NCBI GenBank assembly: GCA_049568075.1
Contig: CP144911.1
Length of the DNA stretch: 64,000 nucleotides
Direction: 5' to 3' (one strand)
Source: Gottfriedia sp049568075
GTDB taxonomy: Bacteria; Bacillota; Bacilli; Bacillales; Bacillaceae_G
The translations under genes and the position numbers were made by a program. Under the pieces are notes generated by a model, which had not been told where the DNA came from, did no database searches, and saw only the letters and a list, made by a program, of their open reading frames with translations. Every line of letters begins with the position of its first letter. The first letter of the stretch is position 1. Of this stretch, positions 1 to 8,756 are shown piece after piece.

Positions 1-894
1 TTTCATCATTTTGAAAATGAAAGAGAGCATTCCCAAGAAGAAATAGATTTATTATTAGAGTTACAAGCCAAAGGTCACGAAATAGCACACCATGGTTATA
101 AACATCAAAATGCTGACACATATTCCCGTGAAAAAGGTGTATATAAGTGGTTAGATGCTGAGATTGAACCCTTGTTTGATTGGCTGGAAAAACAATCACA
201 CTCTAAAACAAAAGAGAAGTTTAAAAAGCCTGTTACCTTTGCATTTCCATATGCAGAATACAATGAAGATAATATTAAGGCGTTAATACCTAAATACTTT
301 AAAATTGTTAGAGGACAATTGGTAGGTGATAATCTTACACCATTTAAACATACTGGATTAGCACCTTCAATTTGTATAGATAGAAATTGTTTGCAAAATC
401 CTAAGTATATAAAAAAAATGATGAAAATTTGTAAAAAAACAGGCATGAATTTAATCTTTATGTGTCATTCAATAATTCCAGATGAAATTTGCTGGGATGA
501 ATTTGGGTGGGGAGAGGACCCTACTGGTTCAGGTAAGTATAGAATTTCACCTAATACAATTCAGTACATTATTAGTGAAGCAAAAAAGTTAGGAATGGAA
601 TTCTATACAACTGCTGAATTAGCTGGTGCAGCTACTTTCATAGATAGAAATTTTGAAAATTTTGTAAGAGAATTAGTATCGAGACCAAATGATCAATGGA
701 TTTCTATATCGAAATTGGGCTTAATAAAAGAACTAGATTTGAGAAATCAGAATATTTCTAATTTAGATGGTATACAGTATTTTGTGAATCTAGAAAAACT
801 ATATTTAGCTGGTAATAATATTTCTGATTTTAGATTGTTAAATAAGTTAACTAATTTAAAGGAATTAGATATTAGTATAAACTTAGTTTCTTAG
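1..894 (+). CDS. Polysaccharide deacetylase-like protein with C-terminal leucine-rich repeats (5' end missing)
   Basis: The frame is open from base 1, so the true start lies outside the window and 297 codons are visible. The N-terminal part contains GHEIAHHGYKHQ, which resembles the metal-binding histidine motif of NodB/polysaccharide deacetylases, followed by a TFAFPYAEYN stretch where such enzymes carry their second motif. These enzymes remove acetyl groups from surface sugars. The last 55 or so residues are two leucine-rich repeats (LDLRNQNISNLDGI, LYLAGNNISDF), an unusual tail for this family. It is very AT-rich and lies 28 bp before the DUF115 gene, so it probably belongs to the same surface-glycan operon. 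The deacetylase assignment is moderately sure; the substrate is unknown. Confidence 0.6.
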   Translation, partial: FHHFENEREHSQEEIDLLLELQAKGHEIAHHGYKHQNADTYSREKGVYKWLDAEIEPLFDWLEKQSHSKTKEKFKKPVTFAFPYAEYNEDNIKALIPKYFKIVRGQLVGDNLTPFKHTGLAPSICIDRNCLQNPKYIKKMMKICKKTGMNLIFMCHSIIPDEICWDEFGWGEDPTGSGKYRISPNTIQYIISEAKKLGMEFYTTAELAGAATFIDRNFENFVRELVSRPNDQWISISKLGLIKELDLRNQNISNLDGIQYFVNLEKLYLAGNNISDFRLLNKLTNLKELDISINLVS

Positions 895-922
895 ATAGAT
901 TAAATTCGAGGTGTTGGAATGC

Positions 923-1780
923 ATGAGCATTAAGAATAAGTTAAAGCAAAATAAAATTACTTATTTTTTTATTAAGAAAATAAGATTCATTCAACTTATT
1001 ACGTTACCTAAATTATTTAATATTTTTAAGTTTAATCTAATGAAGTATTTAAGGTTAATGGGAATCACTCATGTTAATCAATATAAAAAGTTAAAACTAC
1101 TAAAAAATAAACATGTTGGAGAGAGATGCTTTATAGTAGGCACTGGACCTAGTTTAACTATTGAAGATTTAGAAAAACTACATAATGAAATTACGTATAG
1201 TATGAATTCCATATGCTTAGCTTTTAATGAAACAAATTGGAGACCAACATATTATGGAATTCAAGATATAGGGATATATAATCAATTTGAAAAGGAAATA
1301 GAGTCACTTGAGGTCGAATGTAAATTCATAAGTGACTTTATTGTTAAACAAAAAAAAGTTTCAGATGATTCTTTTATATATCCACATAATATACTTAGTC
1401 ATGATTTTCCACATAAAAAATATTATTCAAAGTTTAGCGGTAATGCCTTTGCCGTGGTATACGATGGGTATTCAATTACGTATTCAATGATTCAAATAGC
1501 AGTTTATATGGGATTTAAAGAAATCTATTTGATTGGTGTAGATTGTAACTATCCAAGCAATTTAAACCATCACTTTAGGGAGTATCAAGGTGTTGACTCT
1601 ACGTTTTTAACAGCGGGCGAAAGAATGGTTGTTGCTTATAAAGAAGCTAAGATGTTTGCAGATAAAAATAATATAAAAATATATAACGCTACAAGAGGAG
1701 GAATGCTAGAACTATTTGAAAGAGTAAATTTAGATGAGGTTTTATTTAGGGGTTCTTTGTTACAAACCAAAGTGGAGTAG
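923..1780 (+). CDS. DUF115 / MptE-like Rossmann protein, candidate CMP-sugar-dependent glycosyltransferase
   Basis: The protein has 285 residues. I chose ATG 923 over the upstream GTG 911 because GAGGTG at 908-913 is correctly spaced for it. After a basic, hydrophobic N-terminus comes GERCFIVGTGPSL, the nucleotide-binding loop of the DUF115 family, and later the pattern EIYLIGVDCNYP. The same two motifs occur in GT42 sialyltransferases and in Maf flagellin glycosyltransferases, which use CMP-activated ulosonic acids. Because a CMP-transferase lies 1.3 kb downstream, a role in transferring a CMP-linked sugar is a reasonable inference. Family membership is seen in the sequence; the catalytic role is not proven. 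Confidence 0.6.
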   Translation: MSIKNKLKQNKITYFFIKKIRFIQLITLPKLFNIFKFNLMKYLRLMGITHVNQYKKLKLLKNKHVGERCFIVGTGPSLTIEDLEKLHNEITYSMNSICLAFNETNWRPTYYGIQDIGIYNQFEKEIESLEVECKFISDFIVKQKKVSDDSFIYPHNILSHDFPHKKYYSKFSGNAFAVVYDGYSITYSMIQIAVYMGFKEIYLIGVDCNYPSNLNHHFREYQGVDSTFLTAGERMVVAYKEAKMFADKNNIKIYNATRGGMLELFERVNLDEVLFRGSLLQTKVE

Positions 1781-1813
1781 TATTTTTATTAAATAAGTTT
1801 GGGGTAAAAATGT

Positions 1814-3052
1814 ATGCTAAATAATAAAAGTTCAAGCAAAAAGCAAATGCAGAGTAAAGAAAATACATATATTTTTATTGATAATTTACAATATAGGCTA
1901 CTATATATAAAATTAGATCAAAATATAGTAAGTCTTATATACTACATGCTTTTACGAGGAAAACCTTTTAATTTTTTTACAAGAAAAACAAGAAGTCGAG
2001 TGTTAAATTTTATAAAGCCCTTAGTTTGCTTAATTAGAGTAATAGAATTTATCTATTTAATTTATAAAAAAAAATATTTACTTCCTGGATCTCAAAGTTC
2101 CCATCCCAATATTTCTACAATACATAATGGACACTGTTTATTAGTAACTGTTCAAGGGGAATACAAAATTGTAAATTTTAAAGAGAAGATTCTCATAACT
2201 TTTTTTCCTAATCATTTTTCAATTAAGGAGATTAAAGAAATTATAACGAAATTTAAAGAATCTCAAAAGTGTAAATTAGCACCGGAGTTAATAAGTTGGG
2301 ATATAAAAAAACGATTTATGAAGGAGTCATATTATAATATTAAAACTTCATCATTTAATTTTAAGAGTAATCAACATTTCTATTCAGAAGTTCTTCCAAT
2401 ATTAAAGGATATAATATTAAGTAATAACCACCAATTAATATTATTGAAAAATCATATTCAAAACTTAAACATTAGGATCAATAAATTAGTAGAATTGTAT
2501 TTAAAAGAAAATAAAAAGTTAAAAAGTTTCGCAAAAAATATTCAAGATTTTATTGTAGAAATTAATGAGAAACTGGAAGAGAAACCTTCTGAAATGAAAT
2601 TATTTTTAGTGTTTTCTCATGGTGACTTTTGGGAAGGAAATATTCTTAAAAATAAGTTGGGGTGTAGAGTAATAGATTGGAATACTCTTAATAAGAGAAG
2701 TTATTTCTTTGACTTTTATTTTATCATGTTTGACATTATTTCAAAAATGGATGACTCGGTAAAATATAATCAAAGCAGAAAAATAGAAGACGCCTATAAA
2801 TTTTTTATTAGCAACAATATGAAGAATATAAACTTTAAAAATTTTGTCGATCAATCTGAAACATACCAATATATTTATTATTTGGAATATATTCTTCTTA
2901 AATTACAAGAAAATCTAAAAAGAGATGTAAGGTATTTAGGTTATTTAGAAGAACAGATTAATTTCTTTAAATTATATGAACTTTATAGAAATGAAAATCT
3001 ATTATTCAGTGATATTCCTAATGCTTTTGAATATGGAGTTGAATTAACATAA
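1814..3052 (+). CDS. APH/choline-kinase-fold phosphotransferase, surface-glycan cluster
   Basis: This 412-residue protein carries SHGDFWEGNIL near residues 268-278 and RVIDWNT about residues 286-291. These match the catalytic HGDxxxxN loop and the metal-binding aspartate (IDW) of aminoglycoside-phosphotransferase/choline-kinase-like enzymes. The N-terminal 240 residues are AT-rich, basic and not recognisable, and the N-lobe lysine motif is unclear. It follows the DUF115 gene after 33 bp, with GGGG at 1801-1804 as a plausible ribosome site. In this context it may phosphorylate a sugar or a glycan-linked alcohol rather than an antibiotic. The fold is moderately certain and the substrate is unknown. 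Confidence 0.55.
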   Translation: MLNNKSSSKKQMQSKENTYIFIDNLQYRLLYIKLDQNIVSLIYYMLLRGKPFNFFTRKTRSRVLNFIKPLVCLIRVIEFIYLIYKKKYLLPGSQSSHPNISTIHNGHCLLVTVQGEYKIVNFKEKILITFFPNHFSIKEIKEIITKFKESQKCKLAPELISWDIKKRFMKESYYNIKTSSFNFKSNQHFYSEVLPILKDIILSNNHQLILLKNHIQNLNIRINKLVELYLKENKKLKSFAKNIQDFIVEINEKLEEKPSEMKLFLVFSHGDFWEGNILKNKLGCRVIDWNTLNKRSYFFDFYFIMFDIISKMDDSVKYNQSRKIEDAYKFFISNNMKNINFKNFVDQSETYQYIYYLEYILLKLQENLKRDVRYLGYLEEQINFFKLYELYRNENLLFSDIPNAFEYGVELT

Positions 3053-3128
3053 AAAAAGATTTTTTAATATATCCTGTGGTTCTTAAAAAAGAACGGTATC
3101 CGGATTAAAAAAAGACGGGAGGATTTAT

Positions 3129-3875
3129 ATGAAAATTATCGGAGTAATTCCAGCTAGATATAATTCGTCAAGATTCCCAGGCAAGCCATTAGCAGATATT
3201 TGTGGAAAACCAATGATTTGGTGGGTTCACGAACGATTAAAAGGATTAGAGGGACTAAGTGAGGTATATGTAGCAACAGATGATCTACGAATTAAAGATG
3301 TTTGTGAAAGCTATGGAATAAAAACGATTATGACTTCTGAAAATCATAAAACACATCTTGACCGACTATACGAGGTTTCCACTTTAGTAGACGCAGATTT
3401 TTATATAAATGTAAATGGGGATGAACCATTAATAGAAACTGAGGCAATTAGAAGGATTCTTCCTAAAGAGGTTGATTCGAATTCACTATATGTATCAAAT
3501 TTAATGACAGAGTTAAAAAATCCTTTGGAGGCGGTTGATTTTTCAAAGATTAAAGTTGCCACTGATGTTTTTGGATATGGATTATATTTAGCTCGAAGCC
3601 CAATTCCTTACCCAAAAGGGACATACGATTTCTATTATAAAAAGTTCGTTGGAGTACAATGTTTTACAAAAAGTGCATTGGGGTTCTGTTATTTGGCACC
3701 AAGAGGACCTTTGGAAGCAGCCGAAGACATTGATGAGTTTAGATTTATTGAGAATGGTCAAAAGATAAAATTTGTGGAAGCAAATGTGACGACTCTTTCC
3801 GTAGATACCCCAAAAGATTTAGATAAAGTACGAGATATCATAAAAAATCGTTTAGAAAGTGTGGTATTTGAGTGA
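3129..3875 (+). CDS. KdsB-like CMP-ulosonate cytidylyltransferase
   Basis: At 248 residues this is the normal length for 3-deoxy-manno-octulosonate cytidylyltransferase. It has the N-terminal IPARYNSSRFPGKPL nucleotide-binding signature and the NVNGDEPLI motif of that family. The enzyme activates a 2-keto-3-deoxy sugar acid with CTP. Kdo is typical of Gram-negative lipopolysaccharide, so here the product is probably a Kdo-like ulosonate of a surface polymer. The start has a good ribosome site (GGGAGG at 3117-3122). The downstream aldolase gene overlaps its stop codon by 4 bp (GTGA), which implies translational coupling. The family is clear; the exact sugar is inferred. Confidence 0.8.
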   Translation: MKIIGVIPARYNSSRFPGKPLADICGKPMIWWVHERLKGLEGLSEVYVATDDLRIKDVCESYGIKTIMTSENHKTHLDRLYEVSTLVDADFYINVNGDEPLIETEAIRRILPKEVDSNSLYVSNLMTELKNPLEAVDFSKIKVATDVFGYGLYLARSPIPYPKGTYDFYYKKFVGVQCFTKSALGFCYLAPRGPLEAAEDIDEFRFIENGQKIKFVEANVTTLSVDTPKDLDKVRDIIKNRLESVVFE

Positions 3876-5500
3876 ACAATATAAAGTTACTCGATTGTAC
3901 TTTACGCGATGGTGGATACATCAACAATTGGAACTTTGGTAAGAGGACGGTTAAAAAAGTAATTGAAAAATTGACACAGTCTAATATAGACATTATCGAA
4001 TGTGGATTTCTAAGAGATGTTGATTATGATAATGATACTACAATTTTCAATGATATTGAAAACATCAAAGAACTGATTCAGCCAAAAACAAAAAATAAAG
4101 ATACTATTTACGTAGCTATGATTGATCAACCATTTATCTCAAACGATAAGATAAAAGTATATGATGGTACTTCAATTGATGGAATTCGATTAACTTTCCA
4201 TGATAATGAAGAAGAAATTGCTGAAGCATTAGAATATGGAAAAATGTTAATTGAAAAAGGGTATAAAGTGTTTATTCAACCCGTTGGTACTACTAGCTAT
4301 ACTGATGCAAATCTGTTAGCTTTGATCGAAAAAGTTAATGAGTTAAAACCATATGCATTTTACTTAGTAGATACACTTGGGATTATGTACAAAAATAATT
4401 TACTAAGAATGTACCACCTACTAGATCATAATCTTGATAAAACAATTAACATCGGATTCCATTCTCATAATAATTTACAATTATCTTTTTCAAATGCTCA
4501 AGAATTGCTAACGCTGCATACTAAAAGAAATATAATAATAGATTCATCAGTATTTGGTATGGGAAGAGGTGCTGGAAATTTATGCACGGAGCTAATTTCC
4601 GAGTACATCAATGAAAATATTGATGAAAAATATAAAATAGTACCGTTATTGGAAATTGTAGATGAACATTTGGGTAGATTTTTTAATGAGCCTAAATGGG
4701 GTTATTCCGTTCCCTATTTCATAGCGGCAATCAATAATTGTCACCCTAACTATGCATCATATTTAATGAATAAACAGACGATTTCTGTTAAGTCAATCAA
4801 TACAATATTGAGGCAAATCCCGAACAAAAAACGTAATATCTATGATGAAATTTATATTGAAGATTTATACATAAATCATCAAATGCAATTGGTAGACGAT
4901 ACAGAAAGTTTGAATAGATTAAGGAAGCAAATTGGTAATAAAAAAGTACTCATTATAGCACCAGGTAAATCAATCGAAAAAGAATTAGAGAATATTAAAA
5001 CGTTTATAACCGAAGAGGATCCGTTTATTATTAGCATAAATTTTTTACCTAGTGCTTTTAACTGTAACGCTATTTTTATTAGCAATACTAAGAGATTTAA
5101 GAGTATGGAAGAAGTAATAAAAGATAGAGCAATTACTACAACTTTGATTACAACCTCTAATATTACAAACTTAAAAGTCGGTTCATCATTAGTCGTTAAT
5201 TATGCTGATTTACTACTAGAAAACCCCTTAATTTCAGATAACGCAGGATTAATGGCTATTAATTTATTAAATCGTTTATTTATTGATCATGTGTATCTTG
5301 CGGGATTTGATGGGTTCAGTTTAAATAAGGCTAAAAACTACTATTCAACAGAATTAATCAATCATATTGAAATGGTTGAGCTTGTTAAAAAGAATGAAGA
5401 AATAAAAAATTACTTAGCCAGTGTAGAAAAGCATATGGGAATTCACTATGTAACATCGACGATTTATAATGATGTTCATTTGTATAGTAAGGCATATTAA
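3872..5500 (+). CDS. DRE-TIM aldolase fused to a C-terminal DUF115/GT42-like domain
   Basis: Residues 1-330 form an HMG-CoA-lyase-like/4-hydroxy-2-oxovalerate-aldolase barrel with LLDCTLRDGGY at residues 6-16 and GFHSHNN around residues 194-200, which together provide the metal ligands. Such enzymes make or break bonds between an aldehyde and a 2-keto acid. Residues 355-540 are a second domain with KKVLIIAPGKS and HVYLAGFDGFS, the same two signatures as the DUF115 protein at 923-1780. The start is GTG, overlapping the stop of the kdsB-like gene. Between a cytidylyltransferase and a HAD phosphatase, it probably builds the keto-acid sugar that is later CMP-activated. That pathway role is inference. 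Confidence 0.7.
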   Translation: MNNIKLLDCTLRDGGYINNWNFGKRTVKKVIEKLTQSNIDIIECGFLRDVDYDNDTTIFNDIENIKELIQPKTKNKDTIYVAMIDQPFISNDKIKVYDGTSIDGIRLTFHDNEEEIAEALEYGKMLIEKGYKVFIQPVGTTSYTDANLLALIEKVNELKPYAFYLVDTLGIMYKNNLLRMYHLLDHNLDKTINIGFHSHNNLQLSFSNAQELLTLHTKRNIIIDSSVFGMGRGAGNLCTELISEYINENIDEKYKIVPLLEIVDEHLGRFFNEPKWGYSVPYFIAAINNCHPNYASYLMNKQTISVKSINTILRQIPNKKRNIYDEIYIEDLYINHQMQLVDDTESLNRLRKQIGNKKVLIIAPGKSIEKELENIKTFITEEDPFIISINFLPSAFNCNAIFISNTKRFKSMEEVIKDRAITTTLITTSNITNLKVGSSLVVNYADLLLENPLISDNAGLMAINLLNRLFIDHVYLAGFDGFSLNKAKNYYSTELINHIEMVELVKKNEEIKNYLASVEKHMGIHYVTSTIYNDVHLYSKAY

Positions 5501-5512
5501 AGCGGAGGGCAT

Positions 5513-6184
5513 ATGAAATATTCTACAATCATTTTTGACTTAGATGGAACATTACTAGATACAGCGGAAGGAATCATGATTGGTGCGAATCATACTGCAA
5601 TTCTAATGGGGGCACCCGAATTAACAGTTCAACAGCAGAGACGATTTATTGGTCCACCACCTGCCGAATCATTTATGCGAGAGTGCGGTTTTAATGAGGA
5701 GAAGGCAAGAGAAGCTGTAAAAATATATAGAACTAGATATAAAGAAAAGGGTAAATTTGAAGCTAAGCAATATAGCTATATTAAAGAGTTACTATTTTCA
5801 TTAAAAGAGAAAAAATGTACTACGGCAGTTGCAACGCTGAAGAGGGATGATCTAGCAAAAGAAATTTTAGGGAATTTCGAATTAAGCAAGCACTTTGATG
5901 TTATTTTTGGGGTCGATGATGCCGATACGCTTAGTAAATCAGATTTGATTTTAATGTGTTTAAAAGAGATAGGTCAAAATGATTTATCAAAAGTAGTATT
6001 GATCGGTGATAGCATGCATGATGCAATTGGTGCAGAGAAAGTGGGAATTGATTTTATTGCTGTGACTTATGGTTACGGATTTGAAAGTAAAGTCGACGCA
6101 AGTAAATGTAAGAATGTCTATGTAACTGAAAGCGTTGAGGAGCTCTTTGATTTTTTCGAATTAAAGCAGACGATCAATTATTAA
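5513..6184 (+). CDS. HAD-superfamily phosphatase (phosphoglycolate-phosphatase-like)
   Basis: The protein has 223 residues with the four HAD motifs in order: FDLDGTLLDT at residues 8-17 (nucleophile and acid aspartates), a threonine in AVATLKRDD near residue 108, a conserved lysine region (SKSDLI) and VLIGDSMHDAIGA near residue 165. The helical cap between motifs 1 and 2 is like phosphoglycolate phosphatases. GCGGAGG precedes ATG 5513, only 12 bp after the aldolase stop. A phosphatase next to a ulosonate aldolase and a cytidylyltransferase matches the role of KdsC, which dephosphorylates the sugar before activation. The enzyme class is clear; the substrate is inferred. Confidence 0.8.
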   Translation: MKYSTIIFDLDGTLLDTAEGIMIGANHTAILMGAPELTVQQQRRFIGPPPAESFMRECGFNEEKAREAVKIYRTRYKEKGKFEAKQYSYIKELLFSLKEKKCTTAVATLKRDDLAKEILGNFELSKHFDVIFGVDDADTLSKSDLILMCLKEIGQNDLSKVVLIGDSMHDAIGAEKVGIDFIAVTYGYGFESKVDASKCKNVYVTESVEELFDFFELKQTINY

Positions 6185-6242
6185 TTTCATTTGAACGGGT
6201 TATCAATACTTTGTATAAAAAGTGGATAATGGAGCGGTTACT

Positions 6243-7241
6243 TTGAAAAATAAATTAACAAAAGTGGTTGCAAGGTTAATCATATTATTTATCTGTGCTC
6301 TAGTAATTTATATAATTTGGGATAATAACCGAATTACAATAGCAAAACAAGATGTCTTAGTAGACCATTTACCAAAAGAATTTGAAGGATATAAAATTCT
6401 TCAAATTACAGACTTGCATAGTAAAGAGTTTGGTAAAAATCAAAGTCGCTTGTTAAAATCCATTAATTCCACCGATTATGATGCCATTGTTTTTACTGGG
6501 GATATGATTCTTAAAAGCCAAAGTACTAATATTAAACCCTTCTATCAATTATTAGAAGGCATAAAAAACAAAGAGAATGCGATTTATATACCTGGAAATG
6601 AAGATCCAGAGGCATATTATGTAAATTCAAAAGGTGTATTAGTAAAAAGTAAATTCATAAAAGGAATTGAAAAACGCAGTGTCAAATTCTTGGAATCTGT
6701 TTATTCAGTCAAAAAAAACAATTCCACAATTAACTTCGTTGACTTTGAAACGTCGATCCTGAACGCTTCTCAAAGTGAAAAACAAACAAATGGAATCTTC
6801 TTACCTGAATATGTACAAACCAAGCAGTATATTGAGCACCGTAAAACATTAATGAAAGAGATGTCCGGTATTAATTATTTAAAGAATGATGTCTTAATTG
6901 CGCTTAATCACTATCCTATAGTTGATAAGAGAATTGATAGTCTTTTAAATGATTCTAGTCTGAAGTTTAGAGATCGGAAATACGATTTGATTATTGTTGG
7001 GCATTATCATGGAGGACAAATTCGTTTACCTTTTATAGGAGCACTATTCGTTCCAGAGGGATGGTATAAGTGGGGTGGTCTGTTTCCCCCACAAAACCGC
7101 GTTAAAGGTCTTTGGGAGTACAAACATACTAAACAATATGTAAGTACAGGTCTTGGAAGTAGCAATTTTATTCGGTTCCTAAAGTTTCGTTTATTTAACC
7201 CACCTGAATTTAATGTTTTAACATTAAAACAAAAAAAATAA
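6243..7241 (+). CDS. Membrane-anchored metallophosphoesterase (YkuE-like)
   Basis: I chose TTG 6243 because GGAGCGG at 6231-6237 is well placed for it, whereas the GTG at 6222 has no ribosome site; this gives 332 residues. One transmembrane segment (about residues 10-28) is followed by the calcineurin-like phosphoesterase motifs ITDLHSKEFG, FTGDM, PGNED and later VGHYHGGQI. The canonical GNHE is replaced by GNED here, as it reads in this gene. The active site should face the cell exterior. It sits between the glycan-precursor genes and an LCP ligase, so it may act on a lipid- or polymer-linked phosphodiester. The family is clear; the substrate is unknown. Confidence 0.75.
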   Translation: MKNKLTKVVARLIILFICALVIYIIWDNNRITIAKQDVLVDHLPKEFEGYKILQITDLHSKEFGKNQSRLLKSINSTDYDAIVFTGDMILKSQSTNIKPFYQLLEGIKNKENAIYIPGNEDPEAYYVNSKGVLVKSKFIKGIEKRSVKFLESVYSVKKNNSTINFVDFETSILNASQSEKQTNGIFLPEYVQTKQYIEHRKTLMKEMSGINYLKNDVLIALNHYPIVDKRIDSLLNDSSLKFRDRKYDLIIVGHYHGGQIRLPFIGALFVPEGWYKWGGLFPPQNRVKGLWEYKHTKQYVSTGLGSSNFIRFLKFRLFNPPEFNVLTLKQKK

Positions 7242-7320
7242 AAAGACGTTGAAACATATTTTTCATATTTTCTTTCATCTAGTCTAACAATTTTAATTTT
7301 TACTAAAAGGAGCAATATCC

Positions 7321-8229
7321 GTGAGCTGGAAAAAAATAATGTTGCGCATTGGAATTGTTTTGATTGTACTGGTAGTTATAGCTGGGGCTACTGGATTTTA
7401 TATTTATCATGAAGTCACGAAAACGACAAGCGTTATCTATCACCCAATTGAAAAGTCGGAGAAAAGAGTCCAAACCGTCAGCGTTAAGGAAAATAATCCA
7501 TTTTCAGTTTTACTATTAGGAGTAGATAAACGTCCAGGTGACCAGGGGCGCTCTGATTCTCTAATGGTCTTAACCGTAAATCCTACAAAAAATACGACGA
7601 AAATTATTAGTATTCCACGCGATACTCGTACTGAAATAGTAGGGAAAAATCGTACTGATAAGATTAATCATGCATTTGCATTCGGTGGTATACAGATGAG
7701 TGTAAACACTGTGGAGAAATTTTTAAACATACCTATTGATTATTATTTAGAGGTCAATATGGAGGGATTTAAGGGCATTGTAGATGCAATTGGTGGAGTA
7801 GAGGTTATGAATACACTAGACTTCACAAATGACGGTTATCACTTTAAAAAGGGATTATTGTCTTTAAATGGTGAAAAGGCATTAAGTTTCTCGCGAATGC
7901 GTTACGAGGATCCACAAGGTGATTTTGGACGAGAAGCTAGACAACGTCAAATTATTCAGGAAGTAATTAATAAAGGAACAAAAATTAAAAGTTTAGTGAG
8001 TTATAAGGATATATTAAATTCGATTAGTAAAAACCTAGAAACTAATTTAACTTTAGATGAAATGTTCGATATTCAGAAAAGCTATCGCGGTGCCACTGAC
8101 AGTATTGAACAACAGCAACTAGAAGGAAGTGGGAAAATGATTAAGGGAATCTACTATTATTTAGTACCGGAAGAAAATCGTTTAGCACTTTCAAACGAAC
8201 TACGCGTTCAGTTGGGATTAACACAATAG
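7321..8229 (+). CDS. LytR-CpsA-Psr (LCP) family glycopolymer ligase
   Basis: This 302-residue protein has a single N-terminal membrane anchor (about residues 7-27) and an extracellular LCP domain. It contains LLLGVDKR, GRSDSLMV, ISIPRDTRTEI, KINHAFAFGG and the arginine-rich FSRMRYEDPQGDFGRE. LCP enzymes transfer undecaprenyl-pyrophosphate-linked glycopolymers onto peptidoglycan. The start is GTG with AAAGGAGC in front. It is the last gene before a strong terminator and closes the surface-glycan cluster, so it is a likely attachment enzyme for that polymer. A second LCP gene lies at 32536-33579. Confidence 0.88.
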   Translation: MSWKKIMLRIGIVLIVLVVIAGATGFYIYHEVTKTTSVIYHPIEKSEKRVQTVSVKENNPFSVLLLGVDKRPGDQGRSDSLMVLTVNPTKNTTKIISIPRDTRTEIVGKNRTDKINHAFAFGGIQMSVNTVEKFLNIPIDYYLEVNMEGFKGIVDAIGGVEVMNTLDFTNDGYHFKKGLLSLNGEKALSFSRMRYEDPQGDFGREARQRQIIQEVINKGTKIKSLVSYKDILNSISKNLETNLTLDEMFDIQKSYRGATDSIEQQQLEGSGKMIKGIYYYLVPEENRLALSNELRVQLGLTQ

Positions 8230-8248
8230 CGTGAATTTTTATCGAGAG

Positions 8249-8302
8249 AAAAACCCCCGATTTGTAATATAGTTTGACTATATTACGGATCGGGGTTTTT
8301 TT
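8249..8302 (+). terminator. Rho-independent terminator after the LCP gene
   Basis: Outer arms CCCCGAT and ATCGGGG enclose a second stem (TAATATAGT / ACTATATTA, 8265-8285) and are followed by a run of T. It separates the glycan cluster from the secreted-protein operon. Confidence 0.9.
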
Positions 8303-8756
8303 CTTTGATCTTTAATCTGAACGAAAAGACTATTCCTCTGATATTTACCCTCTGTAGTTTCTACAAATTTCTACATATTGATATTCGATCGCAAACCTAT
8401 GGACTACTAAAGACCTAGTACTTAATCCTGATTTTTCCTTTGAAATATGAAAAAAAATAGAGAATGAACAGTATTTACGTTAAATCATTTTCGTAATTTA
8501 TGTGTAAAAAGGACTAACTAATAGTGTGATAGTTAGTAAAGTTCTGTTTTGACAACAGAAAATAACAAATTAATATAATACTCGTCAAAAAAAGATTAAA
8601 AAAAACAATATTCTCGTCGTTTTTTGTCAAAATAACACTTTTCATAAAGGTTTAACTCAATTGTTAGATTATTTAGTCTTTTGTATAGTTAAATTGTATA
8701 CGTTCTCACGGGAGAACGGTATACAAAATATATACAATTTAGGGAGAGAGAAAGAA
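8303..8756 (+). promoter_or_regulatory. Long leader of the SinR-linked secreted-protein operon
   Basis: This 450-bp gap holds no convincing gene. A candidate sigma-A promoter has TTGACA at 8549-8554 with TATAAT at 8574-8579 (19-bp spacer) or TAATAT at 8571-8576 (16-bp spacer). The -35 element lies inside a perfect inverted repeat, TTCTGTT (8542-8548) and AACAGAA (8554-8560). A second and larger dyad is annotated at 8694-8726. GTTCT words at 8541 and 8702, and on the other strand at 8713-8717, resemble the SinR core GTTCTYT. Regulation by the nearby sinR is inferred from these words and from position. Confidence 0.55.
8694..8726. promoter_or_regulatory. Large dyad with GTTCTC arms: putative SinR operator or 5'-UTR hairpin
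   Basis: TTGTATAC plus GTTCTC (8694-8707) pairs with GAGAAC plus GTATACAA (8712-8726) around the loop ACGG, with one unpaired G at 8718. The arms contain GTTCTC on both strands, close to the SinR recognition core. The dyad ends 16 bp before the ribosome site of the first secreted protein. It could therefore act as a DNA operator, as an RNA hairpin, or both. Confidence 0.55.
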
